DNA of 64,000 bases, from NCBI GenBank assembly GCA_902793295.1, contig CADBDA010000003.1, positions 1 to 64,000 on the forward strand. Direction: 5' to 3'. Source of the stretch: an uncultured Bacteroidota bacterium. GTDB lineage: Bacteria; Bacteroidota; Bacteroidia; Bacteroidales; P3. Position 1 is the stretch's first letter. Each line of letters opens with the position of its first letter. The position numbers and the translations under genes are program-made. The notes below the pieces were generated by a model. That model was not told the DNA's origin, made no database searches, and saw only the letters and a program-made list of their open reading frames with translations. Below, in pieces: positions 1 to 9,263 of the stretch.

Positions 1-1011
1 CAGCACCACGCTGCCGGCCTCCTGGTTGCCAATGTGCAGATTATCCACTGCAGGACACACATACTGCGGCGGACCATCATAGAACGACGAGTCTATCTCT
101 ATAATAGGAAAGTCCAGCATGAAGAAGTTTGATACGCACCAGTGCCAGCTCGGGTCAATGGTATCACATGTGTACATGTCTGTGGATATGAACTTCCTGT
201 ATTTGTAGAGACTTAACGGGGAACCAGGGCATGACGGATCTGCGCAAGGCCCTCGAAACATGGGGTTCTTGGGCTCCCAACCAACATATCTGCCAAAAAA
301 AGACATTATATGATCTCCATAGACATAATTGGCATCCATCATTTCCTCAAGACAGACCCCATAATGACGATTATTGTTGGTTGTATGTCCCACATAGAAC
401 GAATCGCGTACAGTGACAGGCTTGTCCAGATAGAATTCTCGGATTTCAGGAATCTCTTCGCACTGACTGTTTGGCGTTGAGCAACAATAATTATTATGTC
501 CGGCAATATGTCGCACATCCAATTGCATATATCTGGGAGGCTGGTCATAGTCGTATTCCAACTGGGCGACACGGGGGAATGAGTCTCTGCCTGTGTCGGC
601 ATCATATATTTCAAGAAATTCCGCCTGGACATGCATACTATCCGGCAAAGGTTGCGGAATCCAAAACTCCCAATCACTATGCCCAAAATAGCACGCTGTT
701 GCTATTCCGACAATTTTCAATGGCTGTTCGGTATAGCAGTATCTGAGCAAAACGCCTTTGGTTACTCCCTGCTGCTGGTAGCCGGGCGCGCCACCAGGCA
801 GGACAACTGTATCCCACATAATACTAGACATATAGAAGTGATTTGATGTGTCACTCAGATAATCCTCACTCCACCACTGGTAGTGGTAGATGGTATCGCG
901 ACCGCGTATGGTGTCCCCAACCCGATAATAATATTGGCTCTTTGCCGTCATGTGGCCGCCCATGAAAAACAGCATAAAAACCGCTGTTACAATTATTTTA
1001 TTCCTTCTCAT
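1..1011 (-). CDS. Secreted protein of unknown function (3' end beyond window)
   Basis: I read 337 codons without a stop from the ATG at 1009-1011 down to base 1, so the C-terminus is missing. The N-terminus (MRRNKIIVTAVFMLFFMGG) is a basic then hydrophobic signal peptide. The mature part is rich in Tyr, Trp, Asp and Cys (for example a YCC run and a CADPSC segment), which suits an extracellular, possibly disulfide-bonded protein. I do not recognise a family. The last visible residues (AVDNLHIGNQEAGSVVL) could begin a beta-sandwich or T9SS-type C-terminal region, but that is a guess. It lies 18 bp after the next gene upstream (1030-2409) on the same strand, so the two are probably co-transcribed. 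Confidence 0.75.
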   Translation of the reverse strand, partial: MRRNKIIVTAVFMLFFMGGHMTAKSQYYYRVGDTIRGRDTIYHYQWWSEDYLSDTSNHFYMSSIMWDTVVLPGGAPGYQQQGVTKGVLLRYCYTEQPLKIVGIATACYFGHSDWEFWIPQPLPDSMHVQAEFLEIYDADTGRDSFPRVAQLEYDYDQPPRYMQLDVRHIAGHNNYCCSTPNSQCEEIPEIREFYLDKPVTVRDSFYVGHTTNNNRHYGVCLEEMMDANYVYGDHIMSFFGRYVGWEPKNPMFRGPCADPSCPGSPLSLYKYRKFISTDMYTCDTIDPSWHWCVSNFFMLDFPIIEIDSSFYDGPPQYVCPAVDNLHIGNQEAGSVVL

Positions 1012-1029
1012 AATGTGTTTGTTTTATAA

Positions 1030-2409
1030 TTACGGACAGACCGGATCATTGCCTTTGGTTGTCGATCCGACTTGACGACTCTTGCATTTAAACGTTTTGG
1101 TACAGGTGGTATAGGGCGACGGGTTTGTCTTGGCAGAATATCCATTGTCAATATATCTGATAACATTCTGTAATCCACATTGTGATGCGGACTGTAACGG
1201 CTGGGTGAAATAGTTCAACTTGGATGCGTCGGAATAGTCAAATCCAACGGCAAGGGTATTGCCCTGGCTGTGATAGTTGTCGAGCGACAATAGTATCCGG
1301 TCGTCGAGAGTGGTGTAAGAGCCAATGCCCGTCGGAGGCACGGGCAATTCTGCGATAATGCTGCCGGGTGAAAACGTGTTGGGGAGGCTGTCTCCGGACA
1401 GCAACAAGTGCAAAACCGAATGGTTCGCGCTATAACGCATCCCACGAATGGAATAACCGGTAGACAATATGTTACCATTAGTACACATTGTATACACAGG
1501 TGAGGCCGCCGGAGTGGCAAGGGTCAGTGCCATATCGTAGACATTGACAAGTATCTTATTTTGATATCCACTCTGAAATCCGTATGCTTTGTTCGCAACG
1601 GCAACCAGGTCGCCGTAGACAGGTGTCATGGCAAAGTTGACAGAATCGTGGATATAGCCTGTATTATGCAACGGGAACGCATAGATTGAGTCCTCGTAGG
1701 AAGATGAAAAAACATTATTCCTTTGGTGGATACGATAGATTTCGCTGTTGTTGGGATTAACATAATTCCCCGCCACCACTATGTAGTTGTCCGTCACGCA
1801 GACATGTGTCATGCGATCATAGGGACAGTTGACACCAAATGGCACACCCATCTCATAGTGCCATCCTGTCGTGCTGCCGGGTGTGCCCCACACATCTATA
1901 AGGCACCACCTGCGTGTGGCCACTCCATCGGTGTTCGCTCCGACCATGGCAATATGGAATTCTCCCTGCTCCTCATGGACAGCCAGACTGTGTATCGTGT
2001 CAACTTGTTGTGACTGGCAGTTGAACCCATCGTAGGTATGGTACGTCAGCGGGGCTATCATCAGACCACTGACGTCAAACCATCCCCAAATGCCCTGAGT
2101 GGTGTTGCCGTTTTGGAATCCGCAAAAGTACACCTTCTTATCATGTATCACAAAATCGAGGACATGTATCGTGTTGTCGATAGGCGTGCAGGCTATCTGC
2201 ATGCTCTCGTCCGCGTACACGAAGTAATGGGTGTCCGTGGTCTCCACATAAGTGACCGTGGCCGGATAATTATACTCTCGAACAATGGTTTTCTGTATCT
2301 TGTCTGAAAACATTGCTTCGGTTATCCGATGCTGCCCTTTTGACTCTGGAATGGCGAGTAGCAAGAGCATTCCAACAATAAGAAATTTAAATAATGTTCT
2401 TGTATTCAT
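1030..2409 (-). CDS. Secreted protein of unknown function
   Basis: This is 459 residues if it starts at the ATG at 2407-2409, which is directly followed by a clear signal peptide (MNTRTLFKFLIVGMLLLLA, cleavage near ESKG-Q). A 20-codon upstream extension is open but would put polar residues before the signal sequence, so I rejected it. The mature protein has many short beta-like segments with repeated Y/V/D patterns, resembling a propeller or other all-beta surface protein. The C-terminus (KCKSRQVGSTTKGNDPVCP) has two Cys and is not a recognisable sorting domain. Upstream is a TAnnTTTG promoter on this strand. Function unknown. Confidence 0.75.
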   Translation of the reverse strand: MNTRTLFKFLIVGMLLLLAIPESKGQHRITEAMFSDKIQKTIVREYNYPATVTYVETTDTHYFVYADESMQIACTPIDNTIHVLDFVIHDKKVYFCGFQNGNTTQGIWGWFDVSGLMIAPLTYHTYDGFNCQSQQVDTIHSLAVHEEQGEFHIAMVGANTDGVATRRWCLIDVWGTPGSTTGWHYEMGVPFGVNCPYDRMTHVCVTDNYIVVAGNYVNPNNSEIYRIHQRNNVFSSSYEDSIYAFPLHNTGYIHDSVNFAMTPVYGDLVAVANKAYGFQSGYQNKILVNVYDMALTLATPAASPVYTMCTNGNILSTGYSIRGMRYSANHSVLHLLLSGDSLPNTFSPGSIIAELPVPPTGIGSYTTLDDRILLSLDNYHSQGNTLAVGFDYSDASKLNYFTQPLQSASQCGLQNVIRYIDNGYSAKTNPSPYTTCTKTFKCKSRQVGSTTKGNDPVCP

Positions 2410-2439
2410 AGCATTTACATTTTTAAGATAATGATGTTG

Positions 2440-2474
2440 CAAAATTACGCAAAAAAAATTATATACCACACAAA
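2440..2474 (-). promoter_or_regulatory. Bacteroidetes-type promoter for the 2409-1 operon
   Basis: On the minus strand 2447-2440 reads TAATTTTG, an exact TAnnTTTG -7 element. A TTTG lies at 2474-2471, with 23 nt between the boxes rather than the usual 19. The implied transcription start is only about 25 nt before the ATG at 2409. Confidence 0.5.
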
Positions 2475-2664
2475 AGTCAATTTTTTTTAGAAATGATTAT
2501 AATGAAACTCTCTCGGAATTACCCAAATCAATAAATATCAGCGGACTACAATAAACAAACAGACAAATAACTGAGAAAAAAACTTCTGACAAACGTTATC
2601 AACGGAAGATGATGATAACTTAATCATATTTTTTAGACATCAATTAAATAATTAATCGTATTTT

Positions 2665-2672
2665 TACATTTG
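2665..2672 (+). promoter_or_regulatory. Candidate -7 element for the 2735 gene
   Basis: TACATTTG matches TAnnTTTG and lies 62 nt before the ATG at 2735. The expected -33 position falls in a T-rich stretch (2628-2634) without a clean TTTG, so support is moderate. Confidence 0.45.
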
Positions 2673-2734
2673 TTTTTTTTAATAAAAAATAATCATATCC
2701 ATCACAAAACCAGAAAAATACAACACATCATACA

Positions 2735-4036
2735 ATGGAAAAAGTAAGCAAAACACTCGTCCGGCACTTGGAAACAATCACCCAATGCATTGATCGTATC
2801 AAAAATTCTGAAGGAAATATCCCCAAAATCGAATGGGATATTCTGCTGTCACATCTGCGCGAAATGTATGAATTCGCTTACCAAGCCTCTACAACACCTG
2901 AAATAACGCAAACAACCAACAATCAATCAGTTAGCACCGAAGTAGAAAAGGCCCAAACAGGCACTCCGACTGTCGATGAAAGCCTCGTGGTTGCGCCCAT
3001 TGCCTCTGTGTCCGACAAGAAACCCGCCACCCAAGATCATACCGACCAAGAACCCGTTGTCCAAGAAATGCCCAAAGAGGCAATAGGCTCCCAAGAAAGC
3101 ACAATCGAAGAAGCCCTGACAACGACCGAACCCCAGCAGGAAGAACCTGCACCTGCCATCGAAGAAAGCACCGGAACATCCCAACCCGACACCACCGACG
3201 ACGACAGCGACACCAGTCCATTGCTGGTCGACACCGACACGCCAGCAGTTTACGCAGAAGAACCCACCGAGGCCCCATCCGTGCAGCCTGTCAGCGACCA
3301 GCCTTCCGTGGAGACCATCGAAGGACAACCCAACGACAGCCTTTTTGACGAACCCACAATCGTAGGAAGCGAAGCACCGAAACAAGAAGAGCCGATCCAT
3401 ACACCCGAACAGCCACAGACTCTTTGGAACAAGCTGCAGGACATGGCGCATACGCCCACATTGGGCGAGTCCATTGGCGCCACCAAAACCATCTCCGACC
3501 TTTTCAGAGAGCAACAGGAATCCGATCCGGAACCACAACCCGCAGAGGCAGCCGTACAGCAACAGCAACCCAAAGCCGTCCAGCAGCAACCTGAACCCAA
3601 GCAGCAGCAACCCGAACCGACAATGTACCATCAACCGGCCGCCTATCCCCCTCCCCAACCTGAGGCTACAAGCCCATCGGCCCACCAGTCATCACTGTTC
3701 GACTACCTGAAGAAGGGCGACAGCCCCCAGCCCACCACGACAACATTGGCGGACAGCTTGGGCGACAACGCAAAAGACGCTCTAGGACAAAAAATAAACA
3801 ACGCTCGGGTGTCCGACCTGCGCACCATCATCAACATCAACGACAAGTTCAGCTTCATGAACGAACTGTTCCACCACAACATGAAAGGCTACAACGACTT
3901 CATCCTCCGTCTCAACGCCATCTCTGACCACGACGAGGCGCTGGCCTACGTGAACAGCATCGCCGCCCAGTACGAGTGGGACCAGAACTCGCTGGCGGTA
4001 AGGACTTTCTTCAGCATCTTCGACCGCAAATTCTAA
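2735..4036 (+). CDS. Conserved protein with long disordered linker and C-terminal helical domain
   Basis: 433 residues without signal peptide or membrane segment. Residues 1-55 look helical. Residues about 60-340 are low complexity, rich in Pro, Glu, Gln and Thr, with a PQ-rich stretch near 270-310. Residues about 345-433 form a compact domain (VSDLRTIININDKFSFMNEL near its start, ending FFSIFDRKF). A domain of this kind is, to my knowledge, common in uncharacterised Bacteroidales proteins; that is recalled, not searched. It is followed 44 bp later by gmk and then mreC, so it may share an operon with them. Function unknown; the layout suggests a scaffold or adaptor joined by a flexible tether. 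Confidence 0.8.
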   Translation: MEKVSKTLVRHLETITQCIDRIKNSEGNIPKIEWDILLSHLREMYEFAYQASTTPEITQTTNNQSVSTEVEKAQTGTPTVDESLVVAPIASVSDKKPATQDHTDQEPVVQEMPKEAIGSQESTIEEALTTTEPQQEEPAPAIEESTGTSQPDTTDDDSDTSPLLVDTDTPAVYAEEPTEAPSVQPVSDQPSVETIEGQPNDSLFDEPTIVGSEAPKQEEPIHTPEQPQTLWNKLQDMAHTPTLGESIGATKTISDLFREQQESDPEPQPAEAAVQQQQPKAVQQQPEPKQQQPEPTMYHQPAAYPPPQPEATSPSAHQSSLFDYLKKGDSPQPTTTTLADSLGDNAKDALGQKINNARVSDLRTIININDKFSFMNELFHHNMKGYNDFILRLNAISDHDEALAYVNSIAAQYEWDQNSLAVRTFFSIFDRKF

Positions 4037-4080
4037 TTCTTTTCGGCCATACAGCCCCCACACGACAAAAACGACAGCCA

Positions 4081-4644
4081 ATGAAATCCGCCATCCTCTT
4101 CTCAGCCCCCTCGGGCTCCGGAAAAACAACCATCATCAAACGACTGATGCAATACTTCGACTGCTTCGAATTCTCCATCAGCGCCACCAGCCGTATGCCG
4201 CGTACAGGCGAACGCGACGGCGTGGACTATTACTTTCTGACCCCCGAGGCCTTCGACGAAAAGGTGCGACAGGACGCCTTCTTGGAGTGGGAAGAAGTCT
4301 ATGCCGGCACCCGCTACGGCACCCTGAAATCGGAGATAGACCGCATCTGCAACATGGGCAAGGTAGTCATCTTCGATGTCGACGTGAACGGCGGCATCAA
4401 CATTAAGAAGTATTTTGGCGACGACGCTTTGGCCATTTTTGTCATGCCGCCCAGCATCGAGGTGCTTGAACAGCGGCTCCGCCAACGGGGAACCGAGTCG
4501 GAAGAATCAATCCTCAAACGGCTGGGCCGTTCTGCCAACGAGCTGAAGGAAGCCCCCAAATTCGACGTCACCATCGTCAACGACGACCTGGACCGCGCCG
4601 TCGACCAAACACGTCAAGTCATCGAACAGTTCCTCTCCGCCTGA
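4081..4644 (+). CDS. gmk: Guanylate kinase
   Basis: 187 residues, the usual size for Gmk, which phosphorylates GMP (or dGMP) to GDP with ATP in the cytoplasm. Starting at 4081, the protein opens directly with the P-loop (SAPSGSGKTT, residues 8-17), followed by the GMP-binding segment (SATSRMPRTGERDGVDYYF). A 35-codon upstream extension overlaps the previous gene and adds no homologous sequence, so I used the internal ATG. It lies between the disordered protein and mreC on the same strand, an arrangement suited to one housekeeping transcript. Confidence 0.95.
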   Translation: MKSAILFSAPSGSGKTTIIKRLMQYFDCFEFSISATSRMPRTGERDGVDYYFLTPEAFDEKVRQDAFLEWEEVYAGTRYGTLKSEIDRICNMGKVVIFDVDVNGGINIKKYFGDDALAIFVMPPSIEVLEQRLRQRGTESEESILKRLGRSANELKEAPKFDVTIVNDDLDRAVDQTRQVIEQFLSA

Positions 4645-4714
4645 CGACTTTACCACCGATGCCCCCCATCAGCATTATGTTTGAAAAGAACCACCAATCC
4701 CCCATCGACCCAAC

Positions 4715-5551
4715 GTGGAAAAACTAGGACAATTCATAAAAAAATACTCTCACGTGCTGGTTTTCATTATATTGGAAATCATTGCCATCCTGTTCATCGT
4801 TCAGAACAGCTTCTACCAGCGTTCACGACTGGTGAAGTGGGGCAACGGTGTGGCCGGCACATGGAACGCAGGCATCTCGTCGGTGTCAGGCTATTTTGAC
4901 CTGAAAGCCGAAAACGAACATCTGGCAGCCGAAAACGCTCAACTGCGCGCTCAACTGGCATCGTCGTACATCTCGTACAGCGACAGCGTGTTCCAAGTCA
5001 ACGACACCGTCTACCGCCAACGCTACACCTACACCGAGGCTCAGGTCATCAAAAATTCCTACAACCTGCCCAAGAACTACTTGATGATCAACAAAGGCTC
5101 CGCACAAGGCATCGAAGTCGACATGGCTGTCATCTCGCCACAAGGCATTGTGGGCGTGGTGGTCAACACCACCCGCAATTTCAGCACCATCCTCCCTGTG
5201 CTCCACACCGACAGCCGCAACAGCGTCAAGTTGAAACGAACCAACTCGGCCGGATCGCTCATCTGGGAAGGTGGCGACTACCGCTACGCCACCGTTGTCG
5301 ACATCCCGACAACGCACAAGCTGCTCAAAAACGACACCATCGTCACCAGCGGCCTGGCCAACGACTTCCCCGAAGGCATCGCAGTGGGATACATCGAAGA
5401 CTTTGAAAACATGAACGGCAGCGGATTCTACAAAATACGCATCCGCCTTGCCACCGACTTCAACAAGCTCAACCACGTCTACATTGTCGACAACCACTTC
5501 AAGAAAGAACAGGATTCACTCATGAAAGAGACGGAGGCCCACGATGAATAG
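4715..5551 (+). CDS. mreC: Rod shape-determining protein MreC
   Basis: 278 residues, starting at a GTG codon at 4715. There is one membrane helix near residues 14-33, a short coiled coil near 60-85 (LKAENEHLAAENAQLRAQL), then the beta-domain typical of MreC (NYLMINKGSAQGIEVDMAVI, a GIVGVV motif, then SGLANDFPEGIAVGYI). MreC is an inner-membrane, mainly periplasmic part of the elongasome that links MreB to the wall synthases. Its last 8 bp overlap mreD, so the two are translationally coupled. mreB is not beside it in this window. Confidence 0.93.
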   Translation: MEKLGQFIKKYSHVLVFIILEIIAILFIVQNSFYQRSRLVKWGNGVAGTWNAGISSVSGYFDLKAENEHLAAENAQLRAQLASSYISYSDSVFQVNDTVYRQRYTYTEAQVIKNSYNLPKNYLMINKGSAQGIEVDMAVISPQGIVGVVVNTTRNFSTILPVLHTDSRNSVKLKRTNSAGSLIWEGGDYRYATVVDIPTTHKLLKNDTIVTSGLANDFPEGIAVGYIEDFENMNGSGFYKIRIRLATDFNKLNHVYIVDNHFKKEQDSLMKETEAHDE

Positions 5552-6074
5552 CAAGCTGATCTTCAAAAATATCGGACGATTCGTCCTCTTACTTGCCCTG
5601 CAAGTGCTGGTGTTCAACAACATCTATCTGGGCGGATACATCAATCCCTGCCTCTATGTGCTCTTCATCGCCATGCTGCCCACCAACACCGGCCGCATCC
5701 CCATGATGCTGATTGCCTTTGTCTGCGGCATGTGCGTCGACGTCAGCATGAACATGCCCGGATTCCATGCGGCAGCATGCACCCTGGTGGGTTTCCTGCG
5801 GGGCATCTGGCTGGACCGCATCATACTGCGCGACAACGACGAAACCATCGAAACTCCCAACATCCACGATGTCCCCTACCAGCAATTCCTCATCTACCTC
5901 TTCCTCCTGCTCTTCATCTTCCATCTAGCCTATTTCACCCTGCTGGTATTCAGCCTGATAGAACTGCCGGGCATACTGTTGTCGACACTTCTCAGCACCA
6001 TCGTCACATGGATACTCGCACTGCTGTACCAGACGCTCTTCTTCCGCAAATCCAAAACCATCGAAACACACTGA
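5544..6074 (+). CDS. mreD: Rod shape-determining protein MreD
   Basis: 176 residues and very hydrophobic, with about five predicted membrane helices, beginning with FVLLLALQVLVFNNIYLGGY. This N-terminal pattern and the size fit MreD of Bacteroidota. It acts with MreC in lateral wall growth. The ATG lies inside the last codons of mreC and the stop is 5 bp before porZ, so mreC-mreD-porZ look like one transcript. The call rests on position as much as on sequence, because MreD is poorly conserved. Confidence 0.88.
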   Translation: MNSKLIFKNIGRFVLLLALQVLVFNNIYLGGYINPCLYVLFIAMLPTNTGRIPMMLIAFVCGMCVDVSMNMPGFHAAACTLVGFLRGIWLDRIILRDNDETIETPNIHDVPYQQFLIYLFLLLFIFHLAYFTLLVFSLIELPGILLSTLLSTIVTWILALLYQTLFFRKSKTIETH

Positions 6075-6079
6075 CACCC

Positions 6080-8398
6080 ATGAAAAAGACGTTGTCTTTG
6101 ACGCTGCTGATCCTGGTCGCCTCACACCTGCTATGGGCCCAACTGCCTGTCGGCCACTGGCGCGACCACCTCTCCTTCCAGTCGCTGAAAAAAGTGGTGC
6201 TGGCCAACGAACGCATCTATGCAGCCTCCGACAACGCCCTCTTCTACTACGACTGCGAGGACCACACCATAAACCGCGTGACCAAGACCAACATGCTCAA
6301 CGACATAGGCATCAGCACCCTGGCCTACGACCCCCAATCGCACTACCTCGTTGTGGCCTACAGCAACGCCAACGTCGACCTTATCAAAGACGACCGGACC
6401 TACAACCTCAGTGACATCAAGCGCAGCGCTATCGGGGGAAGCAAACGCATCAACAGCATCCGCTTCAACAACCATTGCGCCTACCTGTCGTGCGCCTTTG
6501 GCATTGTGGTCATCGACCTCGACCGACAGGAAATCAAGGAGACCTACTATCTGGGACCCGACGGCACCTACGCCAATATCAACGATGTGGCCTTTGTGGG
6601 CGACAGCATCGTGGCCGCCACCGACGAAGGCATCCTCAAAGCCCCCAAAGACAGTCGATTCCTGAACATTGTAAGCAACTGGACCGCCGACAACAGCTCG
6701 CTGCTGGCCGGACAGCCTGTCAAACAGCTGGCTGTGGCGCCGTCGGGAACGCTTCTTGCGATGGCTTACGATGCATCTGACGGCCAATCGACGCTTTACC
6801 GCAGCGCCGGACAGACCTTCATCCCTTGGATTACCGACACGCTGCGCACCGTCACGGTGTCGGGCGGAAACATCGTGGTGGTACACAAACGCATCATCAG
6901 CCTCTACGACAACGCCTTCAACGAACTGACGACCTTGGGCGACATCGACTGGATGGAGATGGACGCCAACGACGCCACGCTCGACGCCCAAGGACGCCTC
7001 TGGATGGCCCACCAGTGGGCTGCTCTGGCCACATGCCTCCCCTCCGACCCCGCGGCCACACTCGACATCATATCACCCTTCGGTGCACCTTCCGACAACG
7101 TCTACCGACTGGTGTCGTTCGACAACGAAATGCTGGTTTGCCCGGGCGGACACTCGACCACCTATGCGGGCATCTATCTGCCCGCCAACATCTACACCTT
7201 CAAGGACAACAGCTGGCACCAGCTGGATGACCCCGACAGGCTGCTCAACGGCATGTACGACGTCATCCATGTGGCCTTTAATCCACGCAAGCCGACAACC
7301 AAAACAGCCGCCTCGTGGGGCAAGGGCCTTATCGAAATCAACGACAACACCGTAGTGGCCCACTACGACGCATCGAATAGCGACAACGCACTCATCCCCT
7401 ACTACGACGGCGGCTACGAATCGCTCCGCACCGGCGGCGTGGCATACGACCGCAAGGGCAACCTGTGGGCCACCAACTCACTGCGGACACAAGGACTGGC
7501 AGTCCGTTACGCCGACGGCACATGGGACAACTTCAACACCTTGGCCATGGTGAACGGAAGCGAGATTGACAACATACTGTGCGACAGCATCCACAATCTG
7601 AAAATCTTCTGGGGCGGGGCCAACCGTATCTTCGTCCACGACGGCGAGAGCAGCATGGCCTACATTGACCCCAACAATGGAGCCCGACTGGAGACCTCCT
7701 CGGTGCAATGCCTGGCTCAGGACCACAACGGCGCCATCTGGATCGGCACCAACAAAGGCATCAAGGTCATCTACGACCTCTCCAAGATATTCCAAAACGG
7801 CGGTAACGGCGAGAAATCGCCAGTAGCCTGCAGCAACATACTCTACAGCGAAAACGGCATCAACGAATACCTGCTAGCCTACGAAAACGTGACCAGCATC
7901 GTGGTCGACGGCGCCAACCGCAAATGGGTGGGCACCAACAGCGGCGGACTCTATCTGCTGTCGGCCAACGGCCAGCAGCAGTTGGAGCACTTCACCGCCG
8001 CCGAATCGCCACTCTTCTCCGACAAAATCGTAGCGCTCAGCATCCTGCCTTGGAATGGCGAGCTGTTTGTCGGCACCGACCGCGGACTACAATCCTATCG
8101 CGCCACCGCCACCTACGCCTACGCCACACCCCAAGACGACATCCACGCCTTCCCCAACCCCGTAAAACCCGACTACGACGGGCTGATCGCCATCAAAGGC
8201 TTCTCGCGCAACGCACTGGTACACATCACCGACGCCGCCGGACACACCGTCTACTCCACTCGCTCCAACGGCGGACAGGCCATCTGGAACGGCTGCACCA
8301 ACAGCGGAGAGCGTGTGGCATCGGGCGTCTACTACGTCTTCGCATCGTCGGAGGACGGCGAGATAAAATCGGCAACCAAAATACTGATTATCAGATAA
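6080..8398 (+). CDS. porZ: Type IX secretion system protein PorZ
   Basis: 772 residues starting at the ATG at 6080; longer upstream reading uses mreD sequence in another frame and is not real. A signal peptide ends at LLWAQ. The body is made of beta-propeller repeats of the two-component-regulator type (for example NGAIWIGTNKGIKVIYD and NRKWVGTNSGGLYLLSANG). The end (DIHAFPNPVKPDYDGLIAI onward, about residues 690-772) is a T9SS C-terminal domain. Porphyromonas gingivalis PorZ has this propeller-propeller-CTD layout and nearly the same length. There it sits on the cell surface in the attachment complex and supplies A-LPS to the sortase PorU. This supports an attachment step in this organism like that of P. 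gingivalis. Confidence 0.87.
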   Translation: MKKTLSLTLLILVASHLLWAQLPVGHWRDHLSFQSLKKVVLANERIYAASDNALFYYDCEDHTINRVTKTNMLNDIGISTLAYDPQSHYLVVAYSNANVDLIKDDRTYNLSDIKRSAIGGSKRINSIRFNNHCAYLSCAFGIVVIDLDRQEIKETYYLGPDGTYANINDVAFVGDSIVAATDEGILKAPKDSRFLNIVSNWTADNSSLLAGQPVKQLAVAPSGTLLAMAYDASDGQSTLYRSAGQTFIPWITDTLRTVTVSGGNIVVVHKRIISLYDNAFNELTTLGDIDWMEMDANDATLDAQGRLWMAHQWAALATCLPSDPAATLDIISPFGAPSDNVYRLVSFDNEMLVCPGGHSTTYAGIYLPANIYTFKDNSWHQLDDPDRLLNGMYDVIHVAFNPRKPTTKTAASWGKGLIEINDNTVVAHYDASNSDNALIPYYDGGYESLRTGGVAYDRKGNLWATNSLRTQGLAVRYADGTWDNFNTLAMVNGSEIDNILCDSIHNLKIFWGGANRIFVHDGESSMAYIDPNNGARLETSSVQCLAQDHNGAIWIGTNKGIKVIYDLSKIFQNGGNGEKSPVACSNILYSENGINEYLLAYENVTSIVVDGANRKWVGTNSGGLYLLSANGQQQLEHFTAAESPLFSDKIVALSILPWNGELFVGTDRGLQSYRATATYAYATPQDDIHAFPNPVKPDYDGLIAIKGFSRNALVHITDAAGHTVYSTRSNGGQAIWNGCTNSGERVASGVYYVFASSEDGEIKSATKILIIR

Positions 8399-8432
8399 CA
8401 TAAAAATCAACTTTCAACCCCACAACTGCAAA

Positions 8433-9215
8433 GTGCTTCTCACCACCCAGGGCCTAGTGCTCCACACGACAAAATATGCTGAAACCAGCATCATCGCGAA
8501 AGTCTTCACACGCGAGCTGGGGTGCTGTTCCTATATCGTGAAAGGGGTGCGCAGCGCCCGAAGCCGCGCAAAGCAGAACCTGATGCAGCCGCTGTCGCAT
8601 TTGGAAATGACCGTCTACAACAATCCCAAGAAACAGCTGCAATACATCAAAGAGATGCGTCCCGCCACCCCCATCGGCAGCTTGAGCACCGACGGAGTGC
8701 GCATGGCGCTGCTGTTCTTCATGGACGAGGTGCTCTACAAGGCGTTGAAAGACAACGAACCCAATCCGGCGCTGTTCGACTATGTGGTCGACGAGCTGCA
8801 GCTGCTGCAGGACAGCCAACAAACAGCGGCAGCGTCCGAAAGCGTCACCATGCGCAGCAATGCCCATTTCCCCATCCGTTTCTTGCTCCGCACCGCCCAC
8901 TTTCTGGGCATCGAACCCATGGACAACTACAGCAGTCGTGAGCCGTTGTTCAATTTGAAAGAGGGCCGTTTCCTCTCCACCCCCACCCCGACGGCGGTGG
9001 CCGCCGACCCCGATGCCGACTACTTTCTCGACCCTCACGCCAGCATACAGATACACTCCTGTCTGTCCAGCACCCGCCACAACGGCTCGGAACCATCGCT
9101 CAACGCATCGCAACGCAGCACCACCCTCAACAACCTCATCGAATACTACCATGTGCACCTGTCCGATTTCAAAAACTTCAAATCGCACGAGGTGCTACAT
9201 GCCGTCCTACGTTAG
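8433..9215 (+). CDS. recO: DNA repair protein RecO
   Basis: 260 residues from a GTG start at 8433. The N-terminal OB-fold signature is clear (TQGLVLHTTKYAETSIIAKVFT, then GCCSYIVKGVRS), followed by a helical region. RecO, with RecR, loads RecA on SSB-coated single-stranded DNA in the RecFOR pathway. It follows porZ by 34 bp on the same strand and probably shares its transcript. Upstream in-frame sequence has no better start. Confidence 0.9.
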   Translation: MLLTTQGLVLHTTKYAETSIIAKVFTRELGCCSYIVKGVRSARSRAKQNLMQPLSHLEMTVYNNPKKQLQYIKEMRPATPIGSLSTDGVRMALLFFMDEVLYKALKDNEPNPALFDYVVDELQLLQDSQQTAAASESVTMRSNAHFPIRFLLRTAHFLGIEPMDNYSSREPLFNLKEGRFLSTPTPTAVAADPDADYFLDPHASIQIHSCLSSTRHNGSEPSLNASQRSTTLNNLIEYYHVHLSDFKNFKSHEVLHAVLR

Positions 9216-9263
9216 ATAACGACCTCCAACCTTCAAGAATCAAACAAAAAGAACATACACCCT

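Larger units (their letters stand above)
2410..2734. other. AT-rich divergent intergenic region
   Basis: These 325 bp separate the secreted-protein operon (minus) from the 2735 gene (plus). It is strongly AT-rich against the GC-rich surroundings and holds candidate promoters for both directions. I see no ORF, tRNA or stable hairpin in it. Confidence 0.6.
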
